From: Pseudomonas palleroniana
Lineage (GTDB): Bacteria; Pseudomonadota; Gammaproteobacteria; Pseudomonadales; Pseudomonadaceae
Assembly: GCF_003031675.1 (NCBI RefSeq)
Contig: NZ_PYWX01000029.1
Span: forward strand, 248,001-312,000
DNA: 64,000 nt
Direction of reading: 5' to 3'
Positions within the stretch are counted from its first letter, which is position 1, and each line of letters starts with the position of its first letter. Of this stretch, positions 54,711 through 64,000 are shown in pieces. The notes under the pieces were generated by a model. The model saw only the letters and a list, made by a program, of their open reading frames with translations, did not search any database and was not told the DNA's origin. Both the position numbers and the translations under genes were made by a program.

Positions 54711-56852
54711 ATGAGTACTAAAAAGCCAGTCACCCCGCCAAAGAGTGAACTTGCGGGGACCGACACCCTGGACCGTGGCAATACCAACGCCAAGCTGCAA
54801 GCGCTGGAGGAGTTTCGCTCCGATGCTACCGGCCAGGCCCTGCGCACCAACCAGGGTGTGAAGATTGCTGACAACCAGAACACCCTGAAAGTTGGCGCCC
54901 GTGGCCCCTCGTTGCTGGAAGACTTCATCATGCGTGAAAAGATCACGCATTTTGACCATGAACGCATCCCGGAGCGCATCGTGCATGCCCGGGGTACCGC
55001 GGCCCATGGTTATTTCCAGACTTATGAGAACCACTCGGCGCTGAGCAAGGCCGGGTTTTTGCGCAATCCTGAGCATAAAACCCCGGTATTTGTGCGCTTC
55101 TCCACCGTGCAAGGCCCTCGGGGTTCGGGCGACACCGTGCGCGATGTGCGCGGCTTCGCCGTGAAGTTCTTTACCGACGAAGGCAACTTCGATTTGGTTG
55201 GCAACAACATGCCGGTATTTTTCATACAGGACGCCATCAAGTTTCCTGACTTCGTACACGCGGTGAAGCCTGAGCCGCACAACGAGATTCCTACCGGTGG
55301 TTCGGCTCACGATACGTTCTGGGATTTCGTTTCGCTGCAGCCGGAGTCGGCGCACATGGTGCTGTGGGCCATGTCCGACCGCGCCATCCCAAAAAGCCTG
55401 CGCGCCATGCAGGGGTTTGGCGTTCACACCTTCCGCATGATCAACACCGAAGGTCAGTCGAGCTTTGTGAAGTTCCACTGGCACCCGAAAGTCGGCACCT
55501 GCTCGCTGGTGTGGGACGAGGCGCAAAAGCTTGCCGGTAAAGATACCGATTACCACCGTCGTGACCTTTGGGAAGCGATTGAAAGTGGCGACTACCCTGA
55601 GTGGGAGTTGGGCGTGCAAATCGTAGCCGAAGAGGATGAGCACAAGTTCGACTTCGACCTGCTCGACCCGACCAAGATCATCCCCGAAGAACTGGTGCCG
55701 GTGACACCGCTGGGCAAGATGGTGCTCAACCGCAACCCGGACAACTTCTTTGCCGAAGTCGAGCAGGTCGCCTTTTGCCCAGGCCATATCGTGCCGGGTA
55801 TCGACTTCACCAATGATCCGTTGCTGCAAGGCCGTCTGTTTTCTTACACGGATACTCAGATCAGCCGACTCGGTGGCCCGAACTTTCACGAATTGCCGAT
55901 CAATCGTCCGGTCGTGCCTTTCCATAACGGCCAGCGCGATGCCCAACACCGTACGGTGATCGACAAGGGGCGTGCCGCATACGAACCGAATTCGATTGAC
56001 GGAGGTTGGCCGAAAGAAACGCCTCCGGCTGCCGAGAATGGTGGTTTCGAAAGCTATTACGAGCGCGTCGACGCCAACAAGGTGCGTGAGCGCAGCGAGT
56101 CGTTTGGTGATCACTTCTCGCAAGCCACGCTGTTTTTCAACAGCATGAGTCATCACGAGAAAGAGCACATCATCGCGGCCTACAGCTTCGAGTTGGGCAA
56201 GGTGGAGCGCGAGTTCATCCGTGCTCGCCAGGTGAATGAGATCCTGGCCAATATCGACCTGGAACTGGCCAAGCGCGTTGCACAGAACCTGGGCTTGCCG
56301 GCGCCGACCAAAGGTACGGTGCCGCCACGTAAGGCGTCGTTGAAAGTGTCGCCGGCCTTGAGCCAGGTGAACCTGCTGTCGGGCGATATCAAAACGCGCA
56401 AAGTCGCGATTCTGGCGGCTAACGGTGTGGATGGTGCGGCGATTGCGGCGTTGAAGGCAGCGCTGGAAGCCGAAGGTGCGCACGCCAAGTTGCTGGGGCC
56501 GACTTCAGCACCGGTGAAGACCGCTGATGGTAAGAGCCTGGCGGTAGATGCGTCGATGGAGGGCATGCCGTCCATTGCGTTTGATGCGGTGTTTGTTCCG
56601 GGCGGTAAGGAGTCGATCAAGGCGCTGAGCGGGGATGGCGTGGCGTTGCACTACCTGTTGGAAGCGTACAAGCACCTGAAGGCGATTGCCGTTGCCGGTG
56701 ATGCCAAACCCTTGTTGGAGCTGCTCAAGCTTGAGGTGGATGCGGGGTTGATCGTGGGAGCGGATGCAAAAGTATTCAAGGCGTTTTTTGCCGCGATTGC
56801 CCAGCATCGGGTGTGGGAGCGTGAACCGAAGGCCAAGGCTATTCCGGCTTAA
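54711..56852 (+). CDS. katE: Catalase HPII (large subunit, clade 2)
   Basis: This 713-residue monofunctional haem catalase is of the large type, with an extra C-terminal DJ-1/GATase-like domain (from about residue 560, [14 protein letters not shown] onward). The catalytic His is in [14 protein letters not shown], the Asn in [14 protein letters not shown], and the haem Tyr in [15 protein letters not shown]. The frame opens at an upstream GTG, but the ATG at 54711 with taagaaggag upstream is the start. In Pseudomonas this enzyme is usually a stationary-phase catalase. It is divergent from metN. Confidence 0.95.
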   Translation: MSTKKPVTPPKSELAGTDTLDRGNTNAKLQALEEFRSDATGQALRTNQGVKIADNQNTLKVGARGPSLLEDFIMREKITHFDHERIPERIVHARGTAAHGYFQTYENHSALSKAGFLRNPEHKTPVFVRFSTVQGPRGSGDTVRDVRGFAVKFFTDEGNFDLVGNNMPVFFIQDAIKFPDFVHAVKPEPHNEIPTGGSAHDTFWDFVSLQPESAHMVLWAMSDRAIPKSLRAMQGFGVHTFRMINTEGQSSFVKFHWHPKVGTCSLVWDEAQKLAGKDTDYHRRDLWEAIESGDYPEWELGVQIVAEEDEHKFDFDLLDPTKIIPEELVPVTPLGKMVLNRNPDNFFAEVEQVAFCPGHIVPGIDFTNDPLLQGRLFSYTDTQISRLGGPNFHELPINRPVVPFHNGQRDAQHRTVIDKGRAAYEPNSIDGGWPKETPPAAENGGFESYYERVDANKVRERSESFGDHFSQATLFFNSMSHHEKEHIIAAYSFELGKVEREFIRARQVNEILANIDLELAKRVAQNLGLPAPTKGTVPPRKASLKVSPALSQVNLLSGDIKTRKVAILAANGVDGAAIAALKAALEAEGAHAKLLGPTSAPVKTADGKSLAVDASMEGMPSIAFDAVFVPGGKESIKALSGDGVALHYLLEAYKHLKAIAVAGDAKPLLELLKLEVDAGLIVGADAKVFKAFFAAIAQHRVWEREPKAKAIPA

Positions 56853-56868
56853 GTGATCGCAGAACGCT

Positions 56869-56938
56869 ATCGGGAGCAAGCCCCCTCCCACACTTGAATG
56901 ATGAAGTTTTCAAGTGTGGGAGGGGGCTTGCTCCCGAT
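56869..56938. repeat. REP pair with perfect 30-base arms
   Basis: Left arm 56869-56898 and right arm 56909-56938 are exact reverse complements, with a 10-base spacer. It is the most perfect of the repeats, between the convergent katE and lipoprotein genes. Confidence 0.95.
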
Positions 56939-56942
56939 GCTT

Positions 56943-57662
56943 TTACTGGGTTTTGCGCGGAATCAGCACAACCTGCGCCGGGATCTTTTTCAGAATCTGC
57001 CGGTGGATCTTCAGGTCATATCCCGAATCAATTCGCTTCACCCGTTTGCTCAGCAAGGTGGACAGCCATGGGTAGTCCTGGGTGCGCGGCACTTGAATGC
57101 TCACGTCGCACTGGTAATTCACCACGTCGGTGGCAATCGCATCCAGTTGATGGCGAAGTTCTTCTATGTCGGTGAGGTTCAGCGCCACGGTCGTGCTTTC
57201 GGCTGCCGGGTCGATGACTTTGGCGACAGGCTTGGTTTCGGCGGCTTTCAACGCCGCTTCGGCCTTATCCAGCTCGGCTTTGCGGGCGTGGCTGATGGCG
57301 TTGTTGACGCCGCCGGTCAGCGCGGGCGCCTTGGGCATCAATGCGCGTGCACGGCTCAGCGCCGTGGCGGCGGCGTTGACGTCACCCTTTTGCAAGACGA
57401 TCTGGCTGCGTTGCAGGTAGGCTTCGGCCAACTGGCGTTGGTAAGTTTCCAGGGCCGGGTCGTCAGGCGACTGGGCCTGCAATGCGGCGAGTTGATCTTC
57501 AGCGGTGGCCAGCTCGCTGCTGGCCAGGTTTTGCTCCAGTTGCGCGATGGCCACGGCACGCGCATCCGGGGCTGCGGGAGCGGCCGGCGGTGTGCTTTGG
57601 CAGGCGCCCAGCAGCAGGGAAAATGCGGCAAGGAGCAGATAACGGGCGTTGAACGGCTTCAT
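56943..57662 (-). CDS. Hypothetical lipoprotein with helical repeats
   Basis: This 239-residue lipoprotein has signal and lipobox SLLLGACQS (Cys at residue 21). The middle part (AIAQLEQNLASSELATAEDQL, YQRQLAEAYLQRSQIVLQKGD) is helical and TPR-like, and the end contains ITDVVNYQCDVSIQV-type beta segments. It occupies the PA5502 position next to znuB in Pseudomonas. Function unknown. A link to zinc uptake is positional only. Confidence 0.85.
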   Translation of the reverse strand: MKPFNARYLLLAAFSLLLGACQSTPPAAPAAPDARAVAIAQLEQNLASSELATAEDQLAALQAQSPDDPALETYQRQLAEAYLQRSQIVLQKGDVNAAATALSRARALMPKAPALTGGVNNAISHARKAELDKAEAALKAAETKPVAKVIDPAAESTTVALNLTDIEELRHQLDAIATDVVNYQCDVSIQVPRTQDYPWLSTLLSKRVKRIDSGYDLKIHRQILKKIPAQVVLIPRKTQ

Positions 57663-57699
57663 TCCTGCGACTCTCTAATTGCGCAAAAAGCGAGCAAGT

Positions 57700-58488
57700 C
57701 TACACCCCTCGACGGGGCAGGACAAAACTCAGCAGAAACAGGGCGGCCGCCGTTACCACAATCGACGGTCCTGCGGGCGTGTCCTTGAACCAGGACAGCG
57801 CCAGGCCCCCGCACACTGCCAGCATCCCCAGCAGGCTGGCGCCGATGGCCATCTGCTCGGGGGAGCGGGCATGGCGCTGGGCGGCTGCGGCGGGAATGAT
57901 CAGCAGCGACGTGATCAACAATACGCCGACTATCTTCATCGCAACAGCAATCACCACCGCGATCAACAGCATCAGGGCCATGCGCAGCGCTGGCACCGGC
58001 AAACCTTCCACCGTGGCCAGTTCTTCATGCGCTGTGATTGCCAGCAACGGGCGCCACAGGGTTACCAGCAAAACCAGTACGACGGCGCTGCCGCCGAGTA
58101 TCCAGGCAAGGTCGCTAGGGCTGATCGCCAGCAGATCGCCAAACAGGTAGGCCATCAAGTCGATGCGTACTTCGTGCATGAAGCTCAGTACCACCAGGCC
58201 CAGGGACAGGGTGCTTGGAGCCAGGATGCCCAATAGCGTGTCGGAGGCCAGCGGCTGGCGTTGTTGCAGCGTCACCAGCAGGACCGCCAGCAGCAGGCAG
58301 CCCACGGTGACGGCGAGGGTCGGGCTCACATCCAGCAAAAAGCCCAAGGCGACGCCCAGCAGGGCGGCGTGGGACAGGGTGTCGCCGAAATAGGCCATGC
58401 GCCGCCAGACCACGAACGAGCCCAATGGGCCCGCCACCAATGCCAAAGCCAAGCCTGCCAGCAGGGCGTAGAGCAGAAAATCAGCCAT
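57700..58488 (-). CDS. znuB: Zinc ABC transporter permease ZnuB
   Basis: This 262-residue permease has about eight transmembrane helices of the Zn/Mn-type ABC-3 family ([18 protein letters not shown] at residues about 40-57; [18 protein letters not shown] near 192). The ATG at 58486-58488 lies 8 bases inside the end of znuC, so translation is coupled. It is the last of the zur-znuC-znuB operon. Confidence 0.95.
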   Translation of the reverse strand: MADFLLYALLAGLALALVAGPLGSFVVWRRMAYFGDTLSHAALLGVALGFLLDVSPTLAVTVGCLLLAVLLVTLQQRQPLASDTLLGILAPSTLSLGLVVLSFMHEVRIDLMAYLFGDLLAISPSDLAWILGGSAVVLVLLVTLWRPLLAITAHEELATVEGLPVPALRMALMLLIAVVIAVAMKIVGVLLITSLLIIPAAAAQRHARSPEQMAIGASLLGMLAVCGGLALSWFKDTPAGPSIVVTAAALFLLSFVLPRRGV

Positions 58489-59266
58489 GCTTGCAGCTAT
58501 CTCCATGAACGTGGGTATGAGATTTGGCCGGATCAGTCACGACGGCGCCATGCAAGTCATGGGCATGATCGTGATGGTGGTGGTAGATCGCCAGGCTCTG
58601 CGCGTTCTTGCCGAACAACTCGACGAAGGCCGGGTCACCGCTGACCTGTTCCGGGTGGCCGGAGCAGCACACATGGCGGTTGAGGCACACCACTTGGTCG
58701 GTGGTGCTCATCACCAGGTGCAGGTCGTGGGAGACCATCAGCACGCCACAGCCATGGCGGTCGCGCAGGCGGGTGATCAGGCTGTACAGCTCGGCCTGGC
58801 CTGCGACGTCGACGCCTTGTACAGGTTCGTCCAGTACCAGCAGTTCGGGCTCGCGCAACAGGGCGCGGGCCAGCAAGACGCGCTGCATTTCGCCGCCGGA
58901 GATGCTTTGCACCGGGCTGTCGATGACCTGCTCGGCGCCGACCTCCTTGAGCGCGGCCAGCGCGCGGGTACGGTCGACACCGGGCACCAGGCGCAGAAAG
59001 CGCAGTACCGACAGGGGCAGCGTCGGATCGACGTGCAGCTTCTGCGGCATGTAGCCGACACGCAGCTTGGGTTTGCGCCATACACGGCCGCTGTCGGGCT
59101 TGAGCAAACCGAGCACGGCACGCACCAGGGTGGTCTTGCCCGCGCCATTGGGGCCGATCAGCGTGACGATCTGCCCGGGCTCGACGCTCAGCGCGATGTT
59201 ATCCAGTACGTTTTGCCCGGCGAACGTGACCGCGACCTGTTCCAGGCGGATTAACGCGTTGCTCAT
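58481..59266 (-). CDS. znuC: Zinc ABC transporter ATP-binding protein ZnuC
   Basis: This 261-residue ATPase has Walker [10 protein letters not shown] (about 37-45), signature [16 protein letters not shown] and Walker [13 protein letters not shown]. It ends in an unusual His-rich tail ([26 protein letters not shown]) of about 35 residues that could bind zinc. The start overlaps the zur stop by one base (59266) and the end overlaps znuB by 8 bases. Confidence 0.95.
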   Translation of the reverse strand: MSNALIRLEQVAVTFAGQNVLDNIALSVEPGQIVTLIGPNGAGKTTLVRAVLGLLKPDSGRVWRKPKLRVGYMPQKLHVDPTLPLSVLRFLRLVPGVDRTRALAALKEVGAEQVIDSPVQSISGGEMQRVLLARALLREPELLVLDEPVQGVDVAGQAELYSLITRLRDRHGCGVLMVSHDLHLVMSTTDQVVCLNRHVCCSGHPEQVSGDPAFVELFGKNAQSLAIYHHHHDHAHDLHGAVVTDPAKSHTHVHGDSCKHG

Positions 59267-59748
59267 CAAGCCCCCTGGCAACCCGAGCAGAGCCCGACCA
59301 CTTCGACCGTTTGCCCTTCAACCTTGAAGCCGACGTCGGCGGAGCTCTGGATGATGGCGTCGCTGATGCTTTTCTGTTCAAGCTCGATGGCGGCGTGGCA
59401 CTCCCGGCAGATCAGGAACTGGCCTTGATGCGCATGCTCCGGATGGCTGCAGCCGACAAAGGCGTTGAGGGAGGCAATGCGATGCACCAAGCCGTTCTCC
59501 AGCAGGAAGTCCAGCGCGCGGTATACGGTCGGCGGCGCGGCGCGGCGGCCGTCCTGCTCGCTGAGCACGCCAAGAATGTCGTAGGCGCCCAGCGGCTTGT
59601 GGCTTTGCCACACCAGTTCCAGCACCCGACGGCGCAATGCGGTCAGGCGAAGGCCCTTCTGCGTACACAGGGTGTCGGCTTCCGACAGCGCGGTATGCAC
59701 GCAGTGGGAGTGGTCGTGGGGACGGCTGGCAAGCGGTGTTTTAGGCAT
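59266..59748 (-). CDS. zur: Zinc uptake regulator Zur
   Basis: This 160-residue Fur-family repressor has an N-terminal winged helix ([41 protein letters not shown]) and zinc-site Cys (CRECH near 115, CSGC near 155). The His/Cys-rich N-terminus contains HDHSHCVH. It is the first gene of zur-znuC-znuB and divergent from znuA across a 67-base gap, a self-regulated layout. Confidence 0.96.
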   Translation of the reverse strand: MPKTPLASRPHDHSHCVHTALSEADTLCTQKGLRLTALRRRVLELVWQSHKPLGAYDILGVLSEQDGRRAAPPTVYRALDFLLENGLVHRIASLNAFVGCSHPEHAHQGQFLICRECHAAIELEQKSISDAIIQSSADVGFKVEGQTVEVVGLCSGCQGA

Positions 59749-59772
59749 GAGCGGCGACAGACATTTGATAGA

Positions 59773-59789
59773 GACGTTATTATGTTACC
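59773..59789. promoter_or_regulatory. Candidate Zur operator between zur and znuA
   Basis: The AT-rich gacgttattatgttacc stretch in the 67-base gap has partial GTTAT..A..AC dyad character, resembling gamma-proteobacterial Zur boxes (GTTATAnnATAAC). Agreement is incomplete, so the exact site is uncertain. Confidence 0.35.
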
Positions 59790-59815
59790 CGTTCCTACGC
59801 CATCGAGTGGTCATC

Positions 59816-60736
59816 GTGTTCCGACTTTTTCCCGTTTTTGTCGTATTTGTCACCAGTTTGTTCGTTACCGCAGCCGCTCAGGCTGAGGTCAAGGTGTTGA
59901 CCAGCATCAAGCCGTTGCAGCTGATTGCCGCTGCCGTGCAGGATGGCGTGGCGATCCCGGAGGTCTTGTTGCCGCCTGGTGCATCGCCGCATAACTATGC
60001 CTTGCGCCCATCCGACGTGCGGCGCGTACAGTCGGTGGACCTGCTGTATTGGATCGGCCCTGACATGGAAAGCTTCCTGCCGCGTGTGCTCAAGGGGCGT
60101 AGCCTGCCGACCGTCGCGGTACAGGATCTTCCAGGCATGAAGCTGCGTCGTTTCGCCGAAGATAGCCACTCCCACGCTGACGAAGCCGACGAACATGACC
60201 ACGATCATCGCCCGGGCAGCCTGGATGCGCACCTGTGGCTATCGACGGTCAACGCGCGGGTGATTGCGGCACGCATGGCTGCTGATCTCAGCGCTGCCGA
60301 CCCGGCCAATGCCGCGCGTTATCAGAGTAACGTGAAGGCTTTCGATGAGCGTCTGGATGCGTTGGACGCACGGTTGAAGGCTCGCCTGGCGACCATCGGC
60401 GACAAACCCTACTTCGTGTTCCATGAGGCCTTTGATTACTTCGAAGACGCCTATGGGCTCAAGCACACCGGTGTGTTCAGCGTGGCTGCCGAAGTGCAGC
60501 CGGGTGCCCAGCACGTCGCGGCGATGCGCACGCGCCTGCAGGAAGTGGGCAAGACATGTGTGTTCAGTGAGCCGCCATTGCGTCCGCGTTTGGCTGAGAC
60601 GCTGGTGGCCGGCCTGCCGGTGAAGTTGGCGGAGCTGGATGCATTGGGCGGCTACACACCGGCCACGGCTCAAGGGTACGAGCAGGTGCTGGAGAAGCTG
60701 GGTAACGATTTGGCCGGGTGCCTGGAGTCGCTCTGA
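59816..60736 (+). CDS. znuA: Zinc ABC transporter substrate-binding protein ZnuA
   Basis: This 306-residue periplasmic cluster A-I zinc-binding protein has a signal peptide (FRLFPVFVVFVTSLFVTAAAQA). The metal ligand His lies in PGASPHNYALRPSD, and a His-rich loop (DSHSHADEADEHDHDH) sits near residue 120, typical of ZnuA. A later His is in FVFHEAFDYF. GTG at 59816 is taken as start. An in-frame GTG at 59807 would add three residues. It is followed by a strong terminator. Confidence 0.94.
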   Translation: MFRLFPVFVVFVTSLFVTAAAQAEVKVLTSIKPLQLIAAAVQDGVAIPEVLLPPGASPHNYALRPSDVRRVQSVDLLYWIGPDMESFLPRVLKGRSLPTVAVQDLPGMKLRRFAEDSHSHADEADEHDHDHRPGSLDAHLWLSTVNARVIAARMAADLSAADPANAARYQSNVKAFDERLDALDARLKARLATIGDKPYFVFHEAFDYFEDAYGLKHTGVFSVAAEVQPGAQHVAAMRTRLQEVGKTCVFSEPPLRPRLAETLVAGLPVKLAELDALGGYTPATAQGYEQVLEKLGNDLAGCLESL

Positions 60737-60746
60737 CGGTTAACGC

Positions 60747-60776
60747 ATGTGGGAGCTGGCTTGCTCCCACATTTTT
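60747..60776 (+). terminator. Rho-independent terminator of znuA
   Basis: A 10-base stem (60747-60756 with 60763-60772), a 6-base loop, and a T-run. The stem sequence (atgtgggagc) matches the REP core, so it may be a REP-derived terminator. Confidence 0.9.
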
Positions 60777-60792
60777 TGACCGAGTGGGTCCT

Positions 60793-61746
60793 TTAAAGGG
60801 CGAACGGCAGTTGGATCGTGACCTGCTGGCGCTGCGCCAAGCGGTGCTCGAACTCGGCGGGGTCGTGAATCAGCACATCCTGCCCGGCAAACGACTCAGC
60901 GGCGATCAGCCGTGACAGCCAGAACCGCACACAAGCCACCCGTAACATTGTCGGCCACAATTCGGCCTCCTTCGCCGTGAACGGCCGCAGGCTCGCGTAG
61001 GCGCCCAGCAGTGCGCGGGCACGCGGCCCATCAATCACGCCTTGCGCATCCGAACACCAGTCATTCAGGGCGATCGCCACGTCGTACAGCATCGGGCCGG
61101 AGCATGCGTTGTAGAAGTCGATCAATCCTGTGAGATGCGTGCCTTCAAACATCGCATTGTCGCGGAACAGGTCGGCGTGCACGTTGGCGCGTGGCAAGGC
61201 CAGGATCTCGGCCTTGTGGGCGTCGATCTCGGTCAATGCCGCTTGCAGCAAGCTTTGCTGCGCTTCGTTCAAGTGCGAAATCAGCTGTGCCCCTTCACTG
61301 AGCATCCACTCCAGCCCGCGATCGGTCTTGCGTTCCAGCACCTTCTCGCCTTGGGTGGCCAGGTGCAGGTGGCCCAGCAGGTCGCCGACCTGGGCGCAAT
61401 GCTGGGCGTTGGCGTCCTTGATGTGCTTGCCGGCCAGGCGCGGTTGCAGCAGCGCCGGTTTGCCGGCCAGCGTGCGCAGGGCGACGCCGTCGGTGGTGCG
61501 CAGCGCATAGGGCACTGGCAGGTCAGCGTCGTGGAGCACGTCGAGCAACTCGATGAAGAACGGCATCTCCGCGACGGGGCCGCGCTCAACCAGGGTCAGG
61601 ACGAATTCGCCCTGTTCCAGGCTGATAAAGAAATTGGTGTTTTCGCTGCCAGCGGCAATCCCCTGGAAATCAAGCAGGCGGCCGAGCCCGTAAGGGGCGA
61701 GAAAGGTTTCCAGCTCGGGCCGAGCCAGGGGGGTAAACACAGACAT
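60793..61746 (-). CDS. thrB: Homoserine kinase (APH-fold type)
   Basis: This 317-residue homoserine kinase belongs to the aminoglycoside phosphotransferase-like fold used by pseudomonads, not the GHMP type of E. coli. The catalytic loop is NVHADLFRDNAMFEG (HxDxxxxN, near residue 190), followed by GLIDFYNACSGPMLYDVAIAL (the DFG-like Asp). It phosphorylates homoserine in threonine synthesis. The ATG at 61744-61746 (MSVFTPLARPEL) is preferred over an open upstream frame starting with TTG. Confidence 0.94.
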   Translation of the reverse strand: MSVFTPLARPELETFLAPYGLGRLLDFQGIAAGSENTNFFISLEQGEFVLTLVERGPVAEMPFFIELLDVLHDADLPVPYALRTTDGVALRTLAGKPALLQPRLAGKHIKDANAQHCAQVGDLLGHLHLATQGEKVLERKTDRGLEWMLSEGAQLISHLNEAQQSLLQAALTEIDAHKAEILALPRANVHADLFRDNAMFEGTHLTGLIDFYNACSGPMLYDVAIALNDWCSDAQGVIDGPRARALLGAYASLRPFTAKEAELWPTMLRVACVRFWLSRLIAAESFAGQDVLIHDPAEFEHRLAQRQQVTIQLPFAL

Positions 61747-61802
61747 GGTTAAAACTGCCAGTACGGGCGCCGTGATGTGCGGCGCCAATTGAAGTTAAGA
61801 AA

Positions 61803-62093
61803 TCATTTCCATTCGAAGATCTTCCATGACGGGATCAGCATATCCGGCTGGTCAGAGCGGATGAAGTTCGCGTCGGTTCCGTCCGCGCGCACCAGGAAAT
61901 ACGGTGGGGCACCCTTTACAGTGACCTTGATTGCGTACAGGAAACCGTTTTGGCGGTACTCCTGGATGGTTCTGTCGCCTTCCGTGCGAATGGTAACTTC
62001 CGGATCGCCCGAAGGGGCGCTGTCTGCCGCCATGGCAGCCATCGGAGCGAGTGCAATCAAGCCAGTGAGGAGCAGGCGATTGAATGTACGCAT
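61803..62093 (-). CDS. DUF2782 family exported protein
   Basis: This 96-residue protein has a signal peptide (LLLTGLIALAPMAAMA) and a small conserved domain (PEVTIRTEGDRTIQEYRQNG, then APPYFLVRADG). Function unknown. It lies between thrB and polA, 56 bases downstream of thrB's start in the same direction, so the two may be cotranscribed in that order (this gene first). Confidence 0.88.
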   Translation of the reverse strand: MRTFNRLLLTGLIALAPMAAMAADSAPSGDPEVTIRTEGDRTIQEYRQNGFLYAIKVTVKGAPPYFLVRADGTDANFIRSDQPDMLIPSWKIFEWK

Positions 62094-62167
62094 GATAACC
62101 TTGTCCCTTTGTCGTCATTGGTCCGGCTATTCTAGCGCCTGACCCGCCGAAAAGGTTGATCCTGCTC

Positions 62168-64000
62168 ATGAGCCAAGCCCCCCTCGTCCTGGTGGACGGT
62201 TCTTCTTATCTGTATCGTGCGTTCCACGCGCTGCCACCGCTCACCACTTCCAAAGGCCTGCCGACCGGTGCGGTCAAGGGCGTGTTGAACATGCTCAAAA
62301 GCCTGCGCAAGCAGTACCCGGACAGCCCTTTCGCCGTGGTGTTTGACGCCAAGGGTGGGACTTTTCGCGATGACATGTACGCCGAATACAAGGCCAATCG
62401 CCCGAGCATGCCCGATGACATGCGCCTGCAGATCGAGCCGCTGCACCAGAGCGTGATTGCCCTGGGCTTCCCGCTGTTGTGCGTCGAAGGCGTCGAGGCC
62501 GATGACGTGATCGGCACCCTGGCCCGCAGTAGCGCAGCGGCCAACCGACCGGTGGTGATTTCCACGGGTGACAAAGACATGGCGCAGCTGGTCGATGGGC
62601 ACATTACCTTGGTCAATACCATGACCGGTAGTTCGATGGACATCGAAGGCGTAAAGGAGAAATTTGGCGTCGCTCCGGAGCAGATCATCGACTATCTGGC
62701 GTTGATGGGGGATTCGTCTGACAACATTCCGGGCGTTCCGGGTATTGGTCCGAAGACCGCTTCCGGCTTGCTGGTGGGCGTGAATGGTGGGATCAAAGAG
62801 CTGTATGAGCAGTTGGATATCGTGCCGACCCTGCCGATCCGTGGGGCCAAGACCCTGCCGGCCAAGTTGGAAGAGCATAAGGAGATGGCATTCCTTTCTT
62901 ACCAACTGGCGACGATCAAATGTGATGTGCCGCTGCACGTCGGCCTGGAAGACCTGCACCTGATCGAACCCGATCGTGAAAAGCTGCTGGAGCTGTACAC
63001 GCTGCTGGAGTTCAAGAGCTGGTTTGACGAGATCCAGCGTGATGCCAAGCGCGTGGAGCTCAATACGGCGCCCGTTGCTGAGGCCGTCGTGGAGGCGGTG
63101 GTGGTTGCACCTGTCGAGGCGCGTTACACCACAATCCTTGACCAGGCGACCTTCGATACCTGGCTGCAGAAGCTCAATGACGCGAAGTTGTTCGCGTTCG
63201 ATACCGAAACCACCGGCATCGACGCCCAGCAGGCACAGCTGGTCGGGGTTTCATTCGCGGTGCAGCCCCATGAAGCCGCGTACATTCCGTTGACGCATTC
63301 CTACATCGGCGCGCCGCCGCAGCTGGATCGCGACAGCGTGTTGCTCGCGTTGAAACCATTGCTGGAGGATCCGACCAAGCTCAAGGTCGGCCAGCACGCC
63401 AAGTTCGACATGAACATCCTGGCCAACTGCGCCATCGGCGGCGACCCGACGCAGGGCATTACCGTACGTGGTATCGCCTTCGACACCATGCTCGAATCCT
63501 ATGTGCTCAACTCCACGGCAACCCGGCACGACATGGACAGCCTGGCCAAGAAGTACCTGGACTACGACACCGTCAGTTTCCAGGACATCGCCGGCAAGGG
63601 CGCCAAGCAGCTGACATTCGACCAGATCCCGCTTGAACAAGCCGGTCCTTACGCGGCGGAAGATGCCGATGTGACCTTGCGTCTGCATCAGGCGCTGCAT
63701 GCGCAACTGGCGGCCATTCCAAGCCTGGCCGGCGTACTGACCGACATCGAGATTCCACTGGTGCCGGTGTTGGCGCGGATCGAGCGTCAGGGAGCCTTGG
63801 TGGATAAGGATCTGCTGGGCGTTCAGAGCATCGAGCTGGGCAACAAGATGGTTGAGTTGGAGCGTCAGGCGTTCGAGATCGCCGGTGAGGCGTTCAATCT
63901 GGGCTCGCCCAAGCAGCTAGGGGCGATTCTCTACGAGAAACTGGGCCTGCCGGTATTGAAGAAGACCGGCAAAGGCCAGGCGTCGACTGCTGAAGAAGTA
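62168..64000 (+). CDS. polA: DNA polymerase I (3' end outside window)
   Basis: The visible 611 codons start MSQAPLVLVDGSSYLYRAF. Residues about 1-300 form the 5'-3' exonuclease (LVDGSSYLYRAFHALPPL, DDVIGTLAR, GDSSDNIPGVPGIGPKTA). The 3'-5' proofreading exonuclease follows, with all acidic motifs intact (FAFDTETTGID near residue 345, AKFDMNIL near 413, YAAEDADVTLRL near 500). The polymerase domain begins near residue 530 and runs off the window edge. It is divergent from the DUF2782 gene. Confidence 0.98.
   Translation, partial: MSQAPLVLVDGSSYLYRAFHALPPLTTSKGLPTGAVKGVLNMLKSLRKQYPDSPFAVVFDAKGGTFRDDMYAEYKANRPSMPDDMRLQIEPLHQSVIALGFPLLCVEGVEADDVIGTLARSSAAANRPVVISTGDKDMAQLVDGHITLVNTMTGSSMDIEGVKEKFGVAPEQIIDYLALMGDSSDNIPGVPGIGPKTASGLLVGVNGGIKELYEQLDIVPTLPIRGAKTLPAKLEEHKEMAFLSYQLATIKCDVPLHVGLEDLHLIEPDREKLLELYTLLEFKSWFDEIQRDAKRVELNTAPVAEAVVEAVVVAPVEARYTTILDQATFDTWLQKLNDAKLFAFDTETTGIDAQQAQLVGVSFAVQPHEAAYIPLTHSYIGAPPQLDRDSVLLALKPLLEDPTKLKVGQHAKFDMNILANCAIGGDPTQGITVRGIAFDTMLESYVLNSTATRHDMDSLAKKYLDYDTVSFQDIAGKGAKQLTFDQIPLEQAGPYAAEDADVTLRLHQALHAQLAAIPSLAGVLTDIEIPLVPVLARIERQGALVDKDLLGVQSIELGNKMVELERQAFEIAGEAFNLGSPKQLGAILYEKLGLPVLKKTGKGQASTAEEV

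Noticed and set aside
54690..56483. 597-codon minus-strand frame opposite katE
   Set aside because: Antisense artefact of codon bias. katE motifs are intact.

Overview
This 64 kb window is chromosomal DNA from a Pseudomonas of the fluorescens/putida lineage, most likely the P. fluorescens group. The evidence is the high GC content, the gene order (recognised from memory of Pseudomonas genomes, not searched), the trpI-trpBA divergent pair typical of pseudomonads, and many copies of a palindromic intergenic repeat (core tgtgggagggggcttgctcc) of the kind called REP/REPIN in P. fluorescens. I see no phage, plasmid, transposase, CRISPR array, rRNA or tRNA. Almost everything is core genome, about 68 genes with short gaps.

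Layout. (1) 1-11.9 kb, housekeeping: DNA repair (tag, cut by the window edge), a lipid A acyltransferase, trkA, rsmB-fmt-def, a LysM-family protein that has lost its LysM domain, dprA, tsaC, qor, hemF-aroE. (2) 11.9-17.5 kb, choline-O-sulfate use: betC, a choline-binding protein, a SulP transporter and a divergent LysR regulator. (3) 17.6-21.9 kb, a D-galactonate operon (dgoK, dgoA, dgoD, MFS transporter). (4) 22-25 kb, trpBA and trpI. (5) 25-28.6 kb, small stress and envelope genes (ElaB-like, dodecin, two DUF1161 proteins, OsmC), some behind AlgU-like promoters. (6) 28.7-34.4 kb, a zinc aminopeptidase lipoprotein, HAD phosphatase, gamma carbonic anhydrase, prlC, a zinc-ribbon protein and a TpbA-like periplasmic phosphatase. 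(7) 34.6-38.5 kb, the three-subunit membrane gluconate 2-dehydrogenase. (8) 38.6-42.9 kb, a radical SAM gene behind a near-perfect LexA box, then beta carbonic anhydrase with a SulP bicarbonate/sulfate transporter. (9) 43.3-51.9 kb, the complete aa3-type cytochrome c oxidase cluster with its copper and haem A assembly genes. (10) 51.9-54.4 kb, metNIQ. (11) 54.7-64 kb, katE, a lipoprotein, zinc uptake (znuBC, zur, znuA), thrB, a DUF2782 protein and the first two thirds of polA.

The genes mostly work as compact local operons with start/stop overlaps (rsmB/fmt, hemF/aroE, trpB/trpA, metN/metI, zur/znuC/znuB, cox15/cyoE/sco). The oxidase cluster is self-sufficient: subunits I-III, copper delivery (Cox11, Sco and a second Sco-like protein), haem A synthesis (CtaA/Cox15, CyoE) and SURF1.

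The most interesting points are small and local. No wholly new system is evident. They are: a REP pair embedded between ctaD and ctaG so that a 47-codon ORF overlaps both genes; a second Sco-like protein that keeps the CX3C and distal His; a LysM-less LysM-family protein; a strong LexA box in front of the radical SAM gene; AlgU-like promoters in the 25-28 kb stress-gene cluster; tandem 21-bp-spaced repeats in the betC/regulator gap; and an antisense membrane-protein gene inside the oxidase cluster.
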